DNA from: Sphingobium sp. EM0848
Lineage (GTDB): Bacteria > Pseudomonadota > Alphaproteobacteria > Sphingomonadales > Sphingomonadaceae
DNA length: 64,000 nucleotides
Direction of reading: 5' to 3'
Assembly: GCF_013375555.1 (NCBI RefSeq)
Contig: NZ_JABXWB010000001.1
Coordinates: forward strand, 372,001 to 436,000
The notes below the pieces were generated by a model. The model did no database searches. It was not told the origin of the DNA and saw only the letters and a list, made by a program, of their open reading frames with translations. Each line of letters opens with the position of its first letter. Positions within the stretch are counted from its first letter, which is position 1. Shown one piece after another: positions 52,119-63,025 of this stretch. A program made the position numbers and the translations under genes.

Positions 52119-55100
52119 TGGCGCCGGACGCCCCCGATGCCGCAGTGAAGCCGCGCCGCCGCCGCGCCTGGGACGGACGCTGGCAGCGTTGGGTCGCGGG
52201 GCTATTGGTCACGCTGCTGCTGATCGTTGCGGGCGCGCTGATCTGGTTGGATACCGCGCCGGGCCACCGCTTCCTCGTCTCTCGTATCGCGCGGATCAGC
52301 CCGCCTTCCGGGCTGCGCATCCATGTCGACCGGATCGACGGCAGCATCTATCGCAAGGCGGTCCTGTACGGCCTGACCCTGTCCGATCCCAAGGGCGCCT
52401 TCCTTGACGCGCCGGTGGTGGAACTGGACTGGTGGCCCTTCGCCTGGCTCTCCAACAGGCTGGATATCGACCGGCTGGCCATACCGCAGGCGACGCTGCA
52501 CAAGTTGCCCAAATTGAACCCGGCCGAGCGGCAGGGGCCGATCCTGCCCGGTTTCGACATCCGCCTGATGCAATTTTCGGTCGGCCGCCTGGTCATCGAC
52601 CGGGGCGTCACCGGCAAGGTGCAGCAGGCCACATTGTCGGGCGATGCCGACATTCGCGGCGGGCGGGCGATCATCGACCTTTCGGCGCGGGTCCTGAATG
52701 GTGAGGATGCGCTCAACATCGCGCTGGACAGCCGCCCCGACGACAATAGATTCGACTTGGACGTCACCGTCAACGCGCCCGAAGGCGGCGTGCTGGCGGC
52801 GATGGCCGGGTTGAAGCAGGACGCCAATCTCCGCATTCAGGGCAAGGGCAGCTGGACCCGCTGGGACGGCCGCCTTGCGGGGACGCTGGACAGCGATCCC
52901 GCCATCGACCTCAAGCTCTCCGCCCGCAGCGGCGCCTACAGCGCCACCGGCACGATCGAGGGCAGCGCGATTGCCGGTCAGGGCCTGTTCCAGCGTATCG
53001 CTGCGCCGCGCCTCGCCATTCAGGCCAGCGGATCGATGACCAATCGGGTGATCGACGGCAAGCTTTTGCTGCGCTCCACCGCGATCGATTTGCAGGCCGA
53101 TGGCGGGTTGGATCTGCGTAACAACGGGTTCGACAATCTGCTGCTCGATGTGAAGCTCGCCCGTCCGCAGGCGCTGCTCAAGACCATGGGCGGGCGGGAC
53201 ATTGCCGCGCGCGTCCGGCTGGATGGGCCCTTTGCCGGTTTCGGCTATGAATATCTGCTGACGGCGAAGCAACTCGCCTTCGGCAAGACGGTCATCCATG
53301 ACGTGCGGGCCGACGGCAAGGGGCGCAAGGCGAAGGGCGGCCCGGCGCTGATCCCGGTCCATCTGCGCGCGCGCAGCCTGGACGGACAGGGGCCGCTGGT
53401 CGAAGGGATCATCCGCAATTTCGTGCTCGACGGCACGCTGCAACTGAAGAATCAGCAGATCGTCAGCAATCCGATGACGGTTCGTTCCGATAAGTTGCGG
53501 GGCAAGCTGATCTTCCTCGCTGACCTGAAATCGGGCCGTTACGATATCGGGCTGGACGGCCAGATCAGCAATCTCGCCATTCATGGCCTTGGCATTGTCG
53601 ACCTGACCTCGAAGCTACGCGCGATCCCCGGTCCCAAGGGCGCCTTCACCCTCAGCGGCAACGCGATGGCGCGGATGCGGCGGCTGGACAACAGCTTCCT
53701 GCGTTCGCTGGGTGGTGGATTGCCGACCGTGCGCAGCGGCCTGTCGCTAGGGCCGGATGGCGAGTTGCAATTCACCGATCTACGGCTGGAAGCGCCGCTG
53801 ATCGCGCTTCGGGCCAAGGGCTATCGCCGCCATGACGGCACGGTGCATTTCGAGGGCAGCGGCCAGCACAAAAGCTATGGCCCGCTGCGGCTGACGCTGG
53901 ATGGAAAGATCGAGCGCCCGACCGTCGATCTCGTCCTGCAAAGCCCGCTCAAGGCGCTGGGCGTCACCGACATGCACGCGCACCTCGTTCCCGATGACGA
54001 TGGCTACAGCTTCACGGCGGAGGGCGGGTCGACGCTCGGCGCCTTTACCGCCAATGGCGCCATACTCCTGCCTCCGGGCGGGCAGGCCGTTGTCCGCATC
54101 GTCCGCGTTACGGCATCGGGCGTCAGCGCGAGCGGCGACCTGCGGCCGGTGACGGGCGGCCTTGACGGCGTGCTCAATGTCACTGGTCCCTTGTCCGGCA
54201 CTGTCGCCTTTGCGCCGGTCAATGGCGTGCAACAATTGATCCTCAAGCTGGATGCCACCGATGCCAGCTTCGATGGCCCAACCGTCATCGTCGTGCGCCG
54301 GGGCAAAATCGACGCGACGATCCTGCTCAACCCGGAAGGCACGTCGATCAACGCCACCGCCCAGGCGCGGGGGCTGCGGGTCGGCGGCATATTGCTTGGC
54401 CGCCTTGCCGCCAATGCCCAGTTGCTCGACGGTTGCGGCAAGGTGACCGCCAGCCTCTCGGGGCAGCGTGGCCGCCTGTTCGACCTCAGCGGCGAAGCGC
54501 AGGTCGAACCCGACCGCATCCGCATCCAGGCCGGCGGCACCATCGACAAGCGGCCGATCAAGCTGACCCGCGCCGCAATATTGACCCGTACCGAGGATGG
54601 CTGGCGCATGGCGCCCGCGACGATCGCCTTTGCGGGCGGCTCGCTTCAGCTTGGCGGGGAGTTGAGCGGCCAGACTACCAGCATAGAGGCGCGGATGCAG
54701 AAGCTGCCGCTCTCGCTGCTCGACATTGCTTATGACAATCTGGGTCTGGGCGGCACCGCCACCGGATCGCTCAGCTATGTCCATACGCGCGGCGGCATGC
54801 CAACCGGCAAGGCGGAGCTGCGGGTGCGGGGCCTGTCCCGTTCGGGCCTGTCGCTCAGTTCCCGTCCCGTCGATGCGGGGGTCAATGCGGTGCTGACCCA
54901 TGATCGGCTCGCCACCCGCATGGTCTTCGTCGCCGACGGCCAGACCATCGGGCAGGCGCAGGCACTGCTGACCCCGCTCGGCACGGAAGGCAATTTGGTG
55001 GAGCGCCTCAATCGCGCACCGCTGTTCGCGCAACTGCGCTATAATGGCACCGCCGACACGCTCTGGCGCCTGACGGGGGTGGAGGTCGTCGACATATCCG

Positions 55101-56299
55101 GCCCGGTCAGCGTCATGGCCGATGCGCGCGGAACGCTGGGCGATCCGGTCATCGCCGGTTCGCTGGCGACGGACAATGCCGCGCTCAACAGCCCCGTTAC
55201 CGGCATGCGCCTGCACGGCGTCAAGGCGCGGGGCCGCTTCTCCGGCGCGCAACTGGTCATGACCAGCTTCTCCGCCACCGCGCAAAATGGCGGTGCGGTA
55301 ACGGGAACGGGCAGCTTCACCTTCAACGGCATTGCCGGGGTCGGCATGGACCTGCGCCTTCAGGCCGAAAATGCCGCGCTGCTGGAACGCGACGATATCG
55401 CCGCGACCGTCACCGGGCCGATCACGATCACCTCTACCGGCGTCGGCGGCACCATCGGCGGCGATCTCGTCCTCAACCGGAGCCGCTTCACCATGGGTCG
55501 CGCCGCGGCCGTGGCGCAGATCCCCGAACTCAAGGTGATCGAGATCAACCGGCGCGGCGACGAAATAGAACGCCCGCGCAGTTCAACGCCCTGGGCGCTG
55601 GCGATCAAGGCGCGGGCGCGCAACCGCCTGACCGTCACGGGCCTTGGCATCGACAGCGAATGGCGTGCCGATCTCAACATCGGCGGCACCGTCACCAATC
55701 CCGCCATATCGGGAACCGCCGATCTGGTGCGCGGCACCTATGATTTCGCGGGCCGCCGGTTCGACCTCAAGGAAGGCAAGATTCAGTTCGACGGCCGCAC
55801 CCCGATCAACCCGACGCTGGACATTGATGCAGAGGCGAATGTCAGCGACCTGACCGCCACCATCCATGTCGGCGGCACCGGCCTCAAACCCGCGATCACC
55901 TTCACCAGCATCCCGGCGCTGCCGCAGGATGAGCTGCTTTCCCGCATCCTCTTCGGCACGTCGATCACCAACCTGTCCGCGCCCGAAGCGCTGCAACTCG
56001 CCTCGGCGGTCGGCTCGCTTCAGGGGCAGGGTGGCCTCGATCCCATCAACGCCGTGCGCAAGGCTGCGGGCCTTGACCGGCTGCGCATCATTCCCGCCGA
56101 TCCGACGCAGGGGCAGGGCACGTCGATCGCGGCAGGCAAATATCTCTCCCGCAAGACCTATGTGGAGCTCATCACCGACGGGCAGGGCTATTCCGCCACG
56201 CGCATCGAATATCAGGTCACGCGCTGGCTCTCTCTGTTGGGCGCCATCTCGACCCTTGGGCGGGAAAGCGCTAACGTTCGCATCTCGAAGGATTACTGA
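52118..56299 (+). CDS. tamB: TamB translocation and assembly module protein
   Basis: 1393 residues. N-terminal membrane anchor ([20 protein letters not shown]), a very long beta-rich periplasmic body, and the conserved DUF490 C-terminus (about 1050-1393; [60 protein letters not shown]). Bridges the envelope for TamA or moves lipids. The overlapping ATG shows tamA-tamB coupling. Frame intact. Confidence 0.95.
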   Translation: MAPDAPDAAVKPRRRRAWDGRWQRWVAGLLVTLLLIVAGALIWLDTAPGHRFLVSRIARISPPSGLRIHVDRIDGSIYRKAVLYGLTLSDPKGAFLDAPVVELDWWPFAWLSNRLDIDRLAIPQATLHKLPKLNPAERQGPILPGFDIRLMQFSVGRLVIDRGVTGKVQQATLSGDADIRGGRAIIDLSARVLNGEDALNIALDSRPDDNRFDLDVTVNAPEGGVLAAMAGLKQDANLRIQGKGSWTRWDGRLAGTLDSDPAIDLKLSARSGAYSATGTIEGSAIAGQGLFQRIAAPRLAIQASGSMTNRVIDGKLLLRSTAIDLQADGGLDLRNNGFDNLLLDVKLARPQALLKTMGGRDIAARVRLDGPFAGFGYEYLLTAKQLAFGKTVIHDVRADGKGRKAKGGPALIPVHLRARSLDGQGPLVEGIIRNFVLDGTLQLKNQQIVSNPMTVRSDKLRGKLIFLADLKSGRYDIGLDGQISNLAIHGLGIVDLTSKLRAIPGPKGAFTLSGNAMARMRRLDNSFLRSLGGGLPTVRSGLSLGPDGELQFTDLRLEAPLIALRAKGYRRHDGTVHFEGSGQHKSYGPLRLTLDGKIERPTVDLVLQSPLKALGVTDMHAHLVPDDDGYSFTAEGGSTLGAFTANGAILLPPGGQAVVRIVRVTASGVSASGDLRPVTGGLDGVLNVTGPLSGTVAFAPVNGVQQLILKLDATDASFDGPTVIVVRRGKIDATILLNPEGTSINATAQARGLRVGGILLGRLAANAQLLDGCGKVTASLSGQRGRLFDLSGEAQVEPDRIRIQAGGTIDKRPIKLTRAAILTRTEDGWRMAPATIAFAGGSLQLGGELSGQTTSIEARMQKLPLSLLDIAYDNLGLGGTATGSLSYVHTRGGMPTGKAELRVRGLSRSGLSLSSRPVDAGVNAVLTHDRLATRMVFVADGQTIGQAQALLTPLGTEGNLVERLNRAPLFAQLRYNGTADTLWRLTGVEVVDISGPVSVMADARGTLGDPVIAGSLATDNAALNSPVTGMRLHGVKARGRFSGAQLVMTSFSATAQNGGAVTGTGSFTFNGIAGVGMDLRLQAENAALLERDDIAATVTGPITITSTGVGGTIGGDLVLNRSRFTMGRAAAVAQIPELKVIEINRRGDEIERPRSSTPWALAIKARARNRLTVTGLGIDSEWRADLNIGGTVTNPAISGTADLVRGTYDFAGRRFDLKEGKIQFDGRTPINPTLDIDAEANVSDLTATIHVGGTGLKPAITFTSIPALPQDELLSRILFGTSITNLSAPEALQLASAVGSLQGQGGLDPINAVRKAAGLDRLRIIPADPTQGQGTSIAAGKYLSRKTYVELITDGQGYSATRIEYQVTRWLSLLGAISTLGRESANVRISKDY

Positions 56300-56300
56300 G

Positions 56301-57695
56301 TTGACCAAGTCCCGCATCGACGCCGCTGCCGCCATCAGCGTCATGGACCTGTTCACCATCGGCATCGGCCCGTCCAGCTCGCATACGGTCGGCCCGATGC
56401 GCGCTGCGCTGATGTTCATGGATTCGCTGCCGACGACCCCGGTGCGCGTCCAATGCGAGCTTTACGGATCGCTGGCGCTGACCGGCAAGGGGCACGCCAC
56501 CGATACGGCCATCCTGCTCGGCCTGTCCGGCTACCGCCCGGAAAGCGTCGATCCCGATGCCATCCCCGCGATCCTCGACGCCATCCGCAGCGAAGGCCGC
56601 ATCCGCGCGGGCAGTGCCGTCAATCTCTTCATCCCCTTTGACGAGGCGACTGATCTCCTCTTCCGCATGGGCGAGTTTCTGGAAGCGCACAGCAACGGCA
56701 TGCGCTTCTCGGCCTGGCTCGATGGGAAGAAGGAGCCGCTGGTCCGCGACTATTATTCGATCGGCGGCGGCGCGGTGCTGCCCGGTACGGTCGACATCGC
56801 GGACGACACGCCGCTCGGCCATAATGTAGTCCAGCCCCATCCCTTCTCCTCCGGCACTGAAATGCTGGCGCTGGGCGAAAGCACAGGTCTCAGCATCGCC
56901 ACGCTCGTCCTGCGCAACGAAGGGGCGTGGCGTTCGCAACAGGAAACCGAGGGTTTTCTCGACAGCGTGATCGATGCGATGAGCGCCTCCATCGATCGCG
57001 GTCTCAAGGAAGAGGGGCTGCTGCCCGGCGGCCTGAAAGTCCGCCGCCGCGCCCGGACCATTCATAACCGGCTGGTTCTCCAGAAAAATGCCCTCGGTCC
57101 GGCCCAGATCTTCGAATGGGTCAGCCTTTTTGCGCTCGCTGTGAACGAGGAAAATGCCGCGGGCGGCCGCGTCGTCACCGCGCCCACCAATGGCGCGGCG
57201 GGCGTCATCCCGGCGGTGCTGCATTATTATCGCCGCTTTGTCCCCGGCGCCGACCGGGAAGGGGAGCGCCGCTTCCTGTTGACTGCCGCCGCCATCGGCT
57301 TCCTCTACAAGAAGCGCGCATCGATCTCCGCCGCAGAAATGGGCTGCCAGGGGGAGGTCGGTGTCGCCTGCTCCATGGCTGCCGCAGGCCTTGCCGCCGT
57401 GCTGGGCGGCACCAACGCCCAGATCGAAAATGCGGCCGAGATCGGCATGGAACATAATCTTGGCCTCACCTGCGATCCGATCGGCGGCCTTGTCCAGATT
57501 CCCTGTATCGAACGGAACACCATGGGCGCGGTCAAGGCGATCAACGCTGCCTATCTCGCGCTTCAGGGCGACGGCCGCCATATCGTCAGCCTCGACGCGG
57601 TGATCGAAACCATGCGCCAGACCGGCGAGGACATGGCGAGCCGGTACAAGGAAACATCCCAGGGCGGTCTGGCCGTCAATGTGGTGGAGTGCTGA
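56301..57695 (+). CDS. sdaA: L-serine ammonia-lyase (single-chain)
   Basis: 464 residues, iron-sulfur dependent. [18 protein letters not shown] in the N-terminal domain, and Fe-S/catalytic region [38 protein letters not shown]. Deaminates serine to pyruvate. The start is the TTG at 56301 (GAAGGA upstream), two bases after the tamB stop; the next ATG (56342) would remove the conserved start. So it may be co-transcribed with tamAB. Confidence 0.95.
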   Translation: MTKSRIDAAAAISVMDLFTIGIGPSSSHTVGPMRAALMFMDSLPTTPVRVQCELYGSLALTGKGHATDTAILLGLSGYRPESVDPDAIPAILDAIRSEGRIRAGSAVNLFIPFDEATDLLFRMGEFLEAHSNGMRFSAWLDGKKEPLVRDYYSIGGGAVLPGTVDIADDTPLGHNVVQPHPFSSGTEMLALGESTGLSIATLVLRNEGAWRSQQETEGFLDSVIDAMSASIDRGLKEEGLLPGGLKVRRRARTIHNRLVLQKNALGPAQIFEWVSLFALAVNEENAAGGRVVTAPTNGAAGVIPAVLHYYRRFVPGADREGERRFLLTAAAIGFLYKKRASISAAEMGCQGEVGVACSMAAAGLAAVLGGTNAQIENAAEIGMEHNLGLTCDPIGGLVQIPCIERNTMGAVKAINAAYLALQGDGRHIVSLDAVIETMRQTGEDMASRYKETSQGGLAVNVVEC

Positions 57696-57865
57696 TCGTT
57701 TCGTCGTGTCGCCCGCTCGCCTTCGGGCTGAGTTGAGTCGGTTTTGTGGCGGTAATACAACATTATCAATTGTTTATCTGATATTCATGCAAGCTGACGG
57801 CTGTTCCATGACTTCAACGTCTTCCCTCTGGCAGGGTGGAATGAAGAAGAATGGAGTACCCGAAA

Positions 57866-58519
57866 ATGCGAAAGATCATGATCGCAATCCTTCTGACCGG
57901 TAGTGCGGTCGCCAGTCCCGCACTGGCGCAGGAGCCGGCCCCGACTTTCACCGGTCCCCGTGTCGAAGCGATCCTTGGCTATGACCATGTTGGCGCAGGC
58001 AGCAGCGTGGATAATGACAATAATCGGGCCGATCAGTCGATCGATGGCCTGCTCTATGGCGTCGGCGCGGGCTATGACGTCAATCTCGGCGGCGCGGTGG
58101 TCGGCGTCGAGGGCGAATTCACCGATTCCACCGCGAAGAGCAGCCGCCGCGACTTCACCGACCAGTTCGGCTTTGGCCGGGTCAAGCAGGGCCGCGATCT
58201 TTATATCGGCGCCCGTGCCGGTATTCTCGCCAATCCGCAGACGCTGGTCTATGTGAAGGGCGGCTATACCAACAGCAAGCTGGGCGTGCTGGCGGGCGAC
58301 ACCAACCAGGTCACCGACACCTCGTTCAAGCTGGACGGTTGGCGCGTCGGCGCGGGCGTGGAGCGGGCGATCAACGCCAACACCTTCGCCAAGCTGGAAT
58401 ATCGCTATTCCAAATATAGCGACGCCCATATCGATTTCGCCAACGGCACGACCAGCGACGAATTCGGCATCGACACGGATCGCCATCAGGTGGTCGCCAG
58501 CGTGGGTTGGCGCTTTTGA
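57866..58519 (+). CDS. outer membrane beta-barrel protein (opacity/OmpA-like)
   Basis: 217 residues. Signal peptide MRKIMIAILLTGSAVASPAL, then beta strands: PRVEAILGYDHVGAGSSVD, YGVGAGYDVNLGGAVVGVEG, GRVKQGRDLYIGARAGILAN, ending in HQVVASVGWRF with the C-terminal Phe signature. Start ATG 57866 preceded by GGAG. Probably a small porin or adhesin. Confidence 0.88.
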   Translation: MRKIMIAILLTGSAVASPALAQEPAPTFTGPRVEAILGYDHVGAGSSVDNDNNRADQSIDGLLYGVGAGYDVNLGGAVVGVEGEFTDSTAKSSRRDFTDQFGFGRVKQGRDLYIGARAGILANPQTLVYVKGGYTNSKLGVLAGDTNQVTDTSFKLDGWRVGAGVERAINANTFAKLEYRYSKYSDAHIDFANGTTSDEFGIDTDRHQVVASVGWRF

Positions 58520-58618
58520 CGCAGGGAAGGGGCCGGCCCGAAACCGTCGGCCCCAAAGCCTCTCGGCCTATCGCGGATCGTCTATCGGGGGTCTTGCAGA
58601 TTTGTTACTGTTGCCCAT

Positions 58619-59038
58619 GTGAGCAACGCGATTCCTCATAGTTATACGGTCGGCATTGAACCGGACGACATCGACTTCATGGGTCATGTCAACAATGCCA
58701 GCTATCTGAAATGGGTGCAGGCGGCGGTGCTCGATCACTGGCGCGCGTTCGCCCCGACCGACGCGGTGGCGACGCATCTGTGGGTCGCGCTCAAGCATGA
58801 GATCACCTATCGCAAGCCGACCTTCCTGAACGACGATGTGATCGCCACCGTCCTGCTGGAAAAGGTGCAGGGCGCGCGCGCCTTTTACGAAACGGTGATC
58901 CGCCGGGGCGAAGAGGTCGTGGCGGAGGTCAAGTCCAGCTGGTGTTGTATCGATGCAGCGACGCTCCGCCCCGCGCGCCTCGCCCGGGACGTCATCCAGC
59001 GGTTCTTCGCGTCGGAGGACGATAGGCCTGACCGTTAA
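58619..59038 (+). CDS. acyl-CoA thioesterase (YbgC/FadM type hotdog fold)
   Basis: 139 residues. Hotdog fold with the 4HBT-type active-site motif GIEPDDIDFMGHVNNASYLK (Asp), then KHEITYRKPTFLNDDVIATV. Starts at GTG 58619. Hydrolyses short- or medium-chain acyl-CoA; exact substrate unknown. Confidence 0.88.
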   Translation: MSNAIPHSYTVGIEPDDIDFMGHVNNASYLKWVQAAVLDHWRAFAPTDAVATHLWVALKHEITYRKPTFLNDDVIATVLLEKVQGARAFYETVIRRGEEVVAEVKSSWCCIDAATLRPARLARDVIQRFFASEDDRPDR

Positions 59039-59055
59039 ACCGTCAGGCTTACCGA

Positions 59056-59730
59056 TTACAGCGTGGCCTCGATTTCCCGAGCCGCGATATCCGGCTTTTC
59101 CGCCAGGCTGATCGGCCGTCCGACGACCAGAATGGAGGCTCCCCGATCCAGCGCCTCGCGCGGCGTCACGGCGCGCTTCTGGTCGCCCATGGCGCCGCCC
59201 GAAGGTCGCACGCCCGGCACGACGAAATAGCCGTCCGGCCAGACCTGTTTCGCCAGCGCCACTTCCTCGCCGGAACAGACGATCCCGTCGAGGCCTGCGC
59301 TGCGCGCCAGATCGGCGAGCCGCGCCACCTGATCCTTCGCCTGGCCGCCCACGCCGATATCGAGCAGGTCGCCATTGTCCAGGCTGGTGAGCACGGTCAC
59401 GGCCACGACCTTGGTATTGACGCCGGCCGCCGCCTTGGCATCCTCCAGCATGGCGCGGCCACCCGCCGCATGGACGGTCAGGATCGCGGGTTCCAGCACA
59501 TGCAGCGCCTGCACGGCCTTGGCGACGGTATTGGGAATGTCGTGCAGCTTCAGGTCGAGGAAGATCGGCAGGCCGAACTTCATCATCTCATGCACGCCAT
59601 GATGGCCATGGGCGCAGAAAAATTCGAGACCCAGTTTCAGCCCGCCCACATGATGGCGCACCTGTTGCGCAAGGTCCTGGGCCCTGCGCAAGTCGGGCGT
59701 ATCGATGGCAACGTAAATCGGGCTGGTCAT
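59056..59730 (-). CDS. pyrF: orotidine 5'-phosphate decarboxylase
   Basis: 224 residues. Catalytic FLDLKLHDIPNTVAKAVQAL (Asp-x-Lys-x-x-Asp), phosphate-binding VPGVRPSGGAMGDQKRAVTP near the end. Last step of UMP synthesis. Its start overlaps the LapA-type gene stop by four bases, showing coupling. Confidence 0.96.
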   Translation of the reverse strand: MTSPIYVAIDTPDLRRAQDLAQQVRHHVGGLKLGLEFFCAHGHHGVHEMMKFGLPIFLDLKLHDIPNTVAKAVQALHVLEPAILTVHAAGGRAMLEDAKAAAGVNTKVVAVTVLTSLDNGDLLDIGVGGQAKDQVARLADLARSAGLDGIVCSGEEVALAKQVWPDGYFVVPGVRPSGGAMGDQKRAVTPREALDRGASILVVGRPISLAEKPDIAAREIEATL

Positions 59731-60059
59731 GCTTGTCCTGTGGTGGAGAGGGGGGAGGAGGCCGCAACCGCACTGTCGGCAGCGGCCATGGAAGGAGGAG
59801 TGGTCGGTGCGGCGGTGGCCGCGACCAGAGCGCGTTCGGCATTTTCAAGCCTGCGCTTCATCCGCCAGCGGGTGGCCCGCGCCATGATCCAGAAGGGCAG
59901 CGCGCCCAGCAGGAAGGCGCCGACCAGCAACACGGGCAGTTTGGTTTCCATGACAAGATCGCCCCACAGGCGAACGGTCACCGGGACGTAATTCGCCATG
60001 CAGAAAAAGGCGAGGGCGACGGCGATGACGACCCAGAAGGCAGTCCGCAGAAATTGCAT
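59727..60059 (-). CDS. LapA/DUF1049-type membrane protein
   Basis: 110 residues. Two membrane helices (FWVVIAVALAFFCMANYVPV and LLVGAFLLGALPFWIM), then a charged helix. ATG 60059 gives the family-like start MQFLRTAFW. LapA proteins take part in lipopolysaccharide assembly control. Directly upstream of pyrF, a common sphingomonad arrangement. Confidence 0.85.
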   Translation of the reverse strand: MQFLRTAFWVVIAVALAFFCMANYVPVTVRLWGDLVMETKLPVLLVGAFLLGALPFWIMARATRWRMKRRLENAERALVAATAAPTTPPSMAAADSAVAASSPLSTTGQA

Positions 60060-60239
60060 CAACGCTCCTATAGCTGTTGAATGAGACAGCTTAGGCGATT
60101 TTGTCGCGCTTCGGAAGCGCTTCATCGGATTTCCCGATGACCATGCGCCGGGAAAGCGTCTTTTCCTGCCGTGGATCGACCCGATCCATGCCCGTTTCCC
60201 GGCCGACGTAGAGAGACGCCTGTAAGGCGATGATGCGGC

Positions 60240-61652
60240 TCAGCCGACCATATCCTCCAGTTCACGGCCCTTTGTCTCATGCACCAGGGCGCGGACGAAG
60301 AAGAAGGAAATGGCGGCGAAGATCGCATAGCCCGCATAAGTCACCGGCAGACCGGGCGAAACGGCGAGGGCGGGAAAACTCACCGAAATCGCCGCATTGG
60401 CGATCCACTGGGCAAAGCCCGACACGGCAAGGCCCGAGCCCCGGATCTGGTTCGGGAACATCTCGCCCAGCATCACCCACATGATCGGACCCCAGCTCAT
60501 GTTGAAGAAGATCACGTAGAGATTGGCCGCGATCAGTGCGATCAGGCCGTTATTCCCCGGCAGCATGACGCCGCCAGTCTCCCCGGTGATCGCCGTGGAA
60601 AAGGCATAGGCCACCGTCGCCAGCGTCACGGCCATGCCTGCCGATCCAATCAGCAGCAGCGGCTTGCGCCCGATCCGGTCGACCAGCGCGATGGTGCCAA
60701 GGCAGGCGCCGATTGACAGCGCCCCCGAAAGGATATTGATCTGAAGCGCATTATCCTCGGAAAAGCCGACCGCTTCCCACAAGGTCGCGCCATAATAGAA
60801 AACGACATTGATGCCGACGAGCTGCTGGAACACGGCCAGACCAATGCCGGTCCAGACGATGGGACGGATCTTGCCGCTGCGCTTGTCGATCAGGTCGGAC
60901 AGCTTGGGCCGATGATGGTCGGCGGCCAGGCTGGCACGGATTTCCGCGACCTTGCGCGAGGCTTCCGCGGCACCGAAGAGCCGGGTCAGCACTCTGCGGG
61001 CCCGTTCATCCTGCCCGCGCGTCACCAGATAGCGGGGGCTTTCCGGGATCACCAGCAGCGCGGTGAAGTAGATCGCCGCCGGGATCGCCTGCAACCAGAA
61101 CATCCAGCGCCATGCGGGAAAGCCCAGCCACAGTTCCGCCGTCGATCCGCCCGCATAGCGTGCCAGCGCGAAATTCGCGACGAATGCGCCGGTCAGGCCG
61201 GAAATGATCATCACCTGCTGCACGCTGGACAGGCGTCCGCGCACCGCCGCCGGGGTCACTTCGGAAATATAGACGGGCGAAATGACGCTCGCCGCGCCGA
61301 CGCCCAGACCGCCGATGATGCGCGCGAAGATGAAGATCGCAGAAGAAGCGGCGGCGCCGGCCAGCAGGGCGCTCAGCAGGAACAGCGCCGCCGCCAGCAG
61401 CATCACGCCGCGCCGCCCGATCAGGTCGGCCATTCGCCCGGCCAGGAAGGCGCCGATGGACGACCCCACAAGGATCGCGCCGACATTGACGCCGATGCCC
61501 AGCCTGCCAAGGGCGAAGGCGCTTTCCAGCCCCTTTTGCGTGCCGTTGATGACGCCGCTGTCATAACCGAACATGAACCCGCCAATGGTCGCGACGGCGA
61601 CGATCGCGGCGATGAAGGCCATGTTGACCTTCCCGGCACTCCCTTCGGTCAT
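60240..61652 (-). CDS. sugar porter family MFS transporter
   Basis: 470 residues, 12 membrane segments. Sugar porter signatures: TIGGFMFGYDSGVINGTQKG, the DRIGRK type (VDRIGRKPLLLIGSAG), RIIGGLGVGAASVISPVYIS and PESPRYLVTRG. Imports a monosaccharide by proton symport. Specificity (xylose, galactose or glucose) cannot be read. Start ATG 61652. Confidence 0.94.
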   Translation of the reverse strand: MTEGSAGKVNMAFIAAIVAVATIGGFMFGYDSGVINGTQKGLESAFALGRLGIGVNVGAILVGSSIGAFLAGRMADLIGRRGVMLLAAALFLLSALLAGAAASSAIFIFARIIGGLGVGAASVISPVYISEVTPAAVRGRLSSVQQVMIISGLTGAFVANFALARYAGGSTAELWLGFPAWRWMFWLQAIPAAIYFTALLVIPESPRYLVTRGQDERARRVLTRLFGAAEASRKVAEIRASLAADHHRPKLSDLIDKRSGKIRPIVWTGIGLAVFQQLVGINVVFYYGATLWEAVGFSEDNALQINILSGALSIGACLGTIALVDRIGRKPLLLIGSAGMAVTLATVAYAFSTAITGETGGVMLPGNNGLIALIAANLYVIFFNMSWGPIMWVMLGEMFPNQIRGSGLAVSGFAQWIANAAISVSFPALAVSPGLPVTYAGYAIFAAISFFFVRALVHETKGRELEDMVG

Positions 61653-62088
61653 TTCCTGTCCTTCCTGCTTATCGTTCTGAAATGGCCGAGATATGGCCGG
61701 ATAGTCCACGCACACCGGATTGAAGGCAAAGAGATCGCCTGCCATGGCTGCTCGACAAGTCGCCGGTCAGTCAAGCCCTTGCGCGCGGTGGGAGGCAGGC
61801 CGAGGTCCGGTTCCCGGCGGAACCCGTATTGGCGTTCATGCTTTTCGCGCTGGCAAAGGCGGCCGCACGCTCATGACCGCGCCGGTCTGTTGGGATGAAC
61901 TGGCCGACATCGACAGCGCCGGGTATTTCACGGTGAAGGATGTGGAGGTCTTGCTCCAGCGCGCCGGTTCACGGACCCTGCGTGGTCGGGGGGAGGCGCA
62001 TCAACCCCTCCCTGCACATTAGTTGCCGCAGATTTTCGCCGCATCCGCCTTTCCTGCGCCGCTGCTTTATCGCATAGCTTGAGTCACC
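61653..62088 (+). pseudogene. 436-base region with a possible LigD polymerase-domain remnant
   Basis: No intact gene. On the + strand, 61840-62022 encodes FRAGKGGRTLMTAPVCWDEL and ADIDSAGYFTVKDVEVLLQR, which resembles the C-terminus of the primase-like polymerase domain of LigD (non-homologous end joining). No upstream catalytic part and no ligase are present. The rest of the gap is promoter-like for the sugar porter and the next small gene. Confidence 0.4.
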
Positions 62089-62271
62089 ATGACGAAGTCG
62101 ACCGAAGACGCGCCGGAAAGCGGCGCCGCCACCCCCGTCTCCATCGAGTCCGATATGGCCTCCGCCGCCCGTAAATCCGCGGGAAAAGCGGTCTGGATGG
62201 GGACTGCGGTCGGCATCGGCTCCGCCGCGATCGTTGCGGCGCTGCTCTACGCCAACAAGAAGCGCGGCTAA
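62089..62271 (+). CDS. small membrane protein, 60 residues
   Basis: MTKSTEDAPESGAATPVSIE, then one membrane helix (MGTAVGIGSAAIVAALLYAN) and NKKRG. No family recognised. Ribosome site weak (TTGAGTCACC upstream). Confidence 0.6.
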   Translation: MTKSTEDAPESGAATPVSIESDMASAARKSAGKAVWMGTAVGIGSAAIVAALLYANKKRG

Positions 62272-62290
62272 GCAGCCCCACCCGCTCGCC

Positions 62291-62328
62291 AAAAAAAAGA
62301 GGCGGCATGGCCTTCGCTCCATGCCGCC
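62291..62328 (-). terminator. terminator of the EF-hand gene
   Basis: Perfect 10-base stem GGCGGCATGG/CCATGCCGCC with an 8-base loop, followed on the reverse strand by CTCTTTTTTTT. It lies 54 bases after the EF-hand gene stop. Confidence 0.88.
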
Positions 62329-62381
62329 CCATATTGCGACCCAAATTGGGCTCTATTCCCCGCCTTCGTGACGGGAGCATT

Positions 62382-62744
62382 TTATCCTGCGCTGCCGCTC
62401 AGATAGGCGATCAGTTCAGGCTTGCTGACGGTCCCGCTCTTGTCCGTGTCGGCCGTTACGAACGCCCCGTCGGCCCATGCCGTCACTTCCGCAGGTGCCA
62501 GTGATTTGCCGGTCGCCTTCATTTCCTGATCCTTCAGCGCCACCATCCAGCGCGAAAATTCGGTGCGGTCGAGCTGACCATCATGATTCTGGTCGTAGGC
62601 CGGAAATTCGGTATCGACGATGGCGGCGACTCCGTCCCCCGAAGGTGCGGCTTGCGTGGCATTGTCCTGCGGCGCGGTTCCGGCTTGAGCGAAGGCGGGC
62701 GTGGTAACGGCAGAGGCCACCATCAAAAACAGGGCGCGGAACAT
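62382..62744 (-). CDS. exported EF-hand domain protein
   Basis: 120 residues. Signal peptide MFRALFLMVASAVTTPAFAQ, then two EF-hand loops, DQNHDGQLDRTE and DTDKSGTVSKPE, with all acidic ligand positions present. Probably a periplasmic calcium-binding protein. The ATG at 62744 is the signal-peptide start; the frame continues 22 codons further upstream. Confidence 0.9.
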   Translation of the reverse strand: MFRALFLMVASAVTTPAFAQAGTAPQDNATQAAPSGDGVAAIVDTEFPAYDQNHDGQLDRTEFSRWMVALKDQEMKATGKSLAPAEVTAWADGAFVTADTDKSGTVSKPELIAYLSGSAG

Positions 62745-63025
62745 TCCATTCTCCAAAACCGGCCGCTTGAAGGGTCGCGAGACCGTCCATCGGATTTTCA
62801 CGCATGACAATAGCCAAGCATTTCAGTTGGTTCCTGAATATCCGTTCATCTTCATCCATTCATCCCCGGATTTGCCTCGATTCGGCGCGCAGTGCTGCGA
62901 TTAATGCGACGAAAGGGCTGAAAAGATGGCAATATGGCCCTCGGCCATGGGCTGGATTTGCCCCGGAAAGGCGGTGCTGCTAGGCGGCACGGCGGTTTAT
63001 CACTCATTCACGCAGGATTCGCCTC

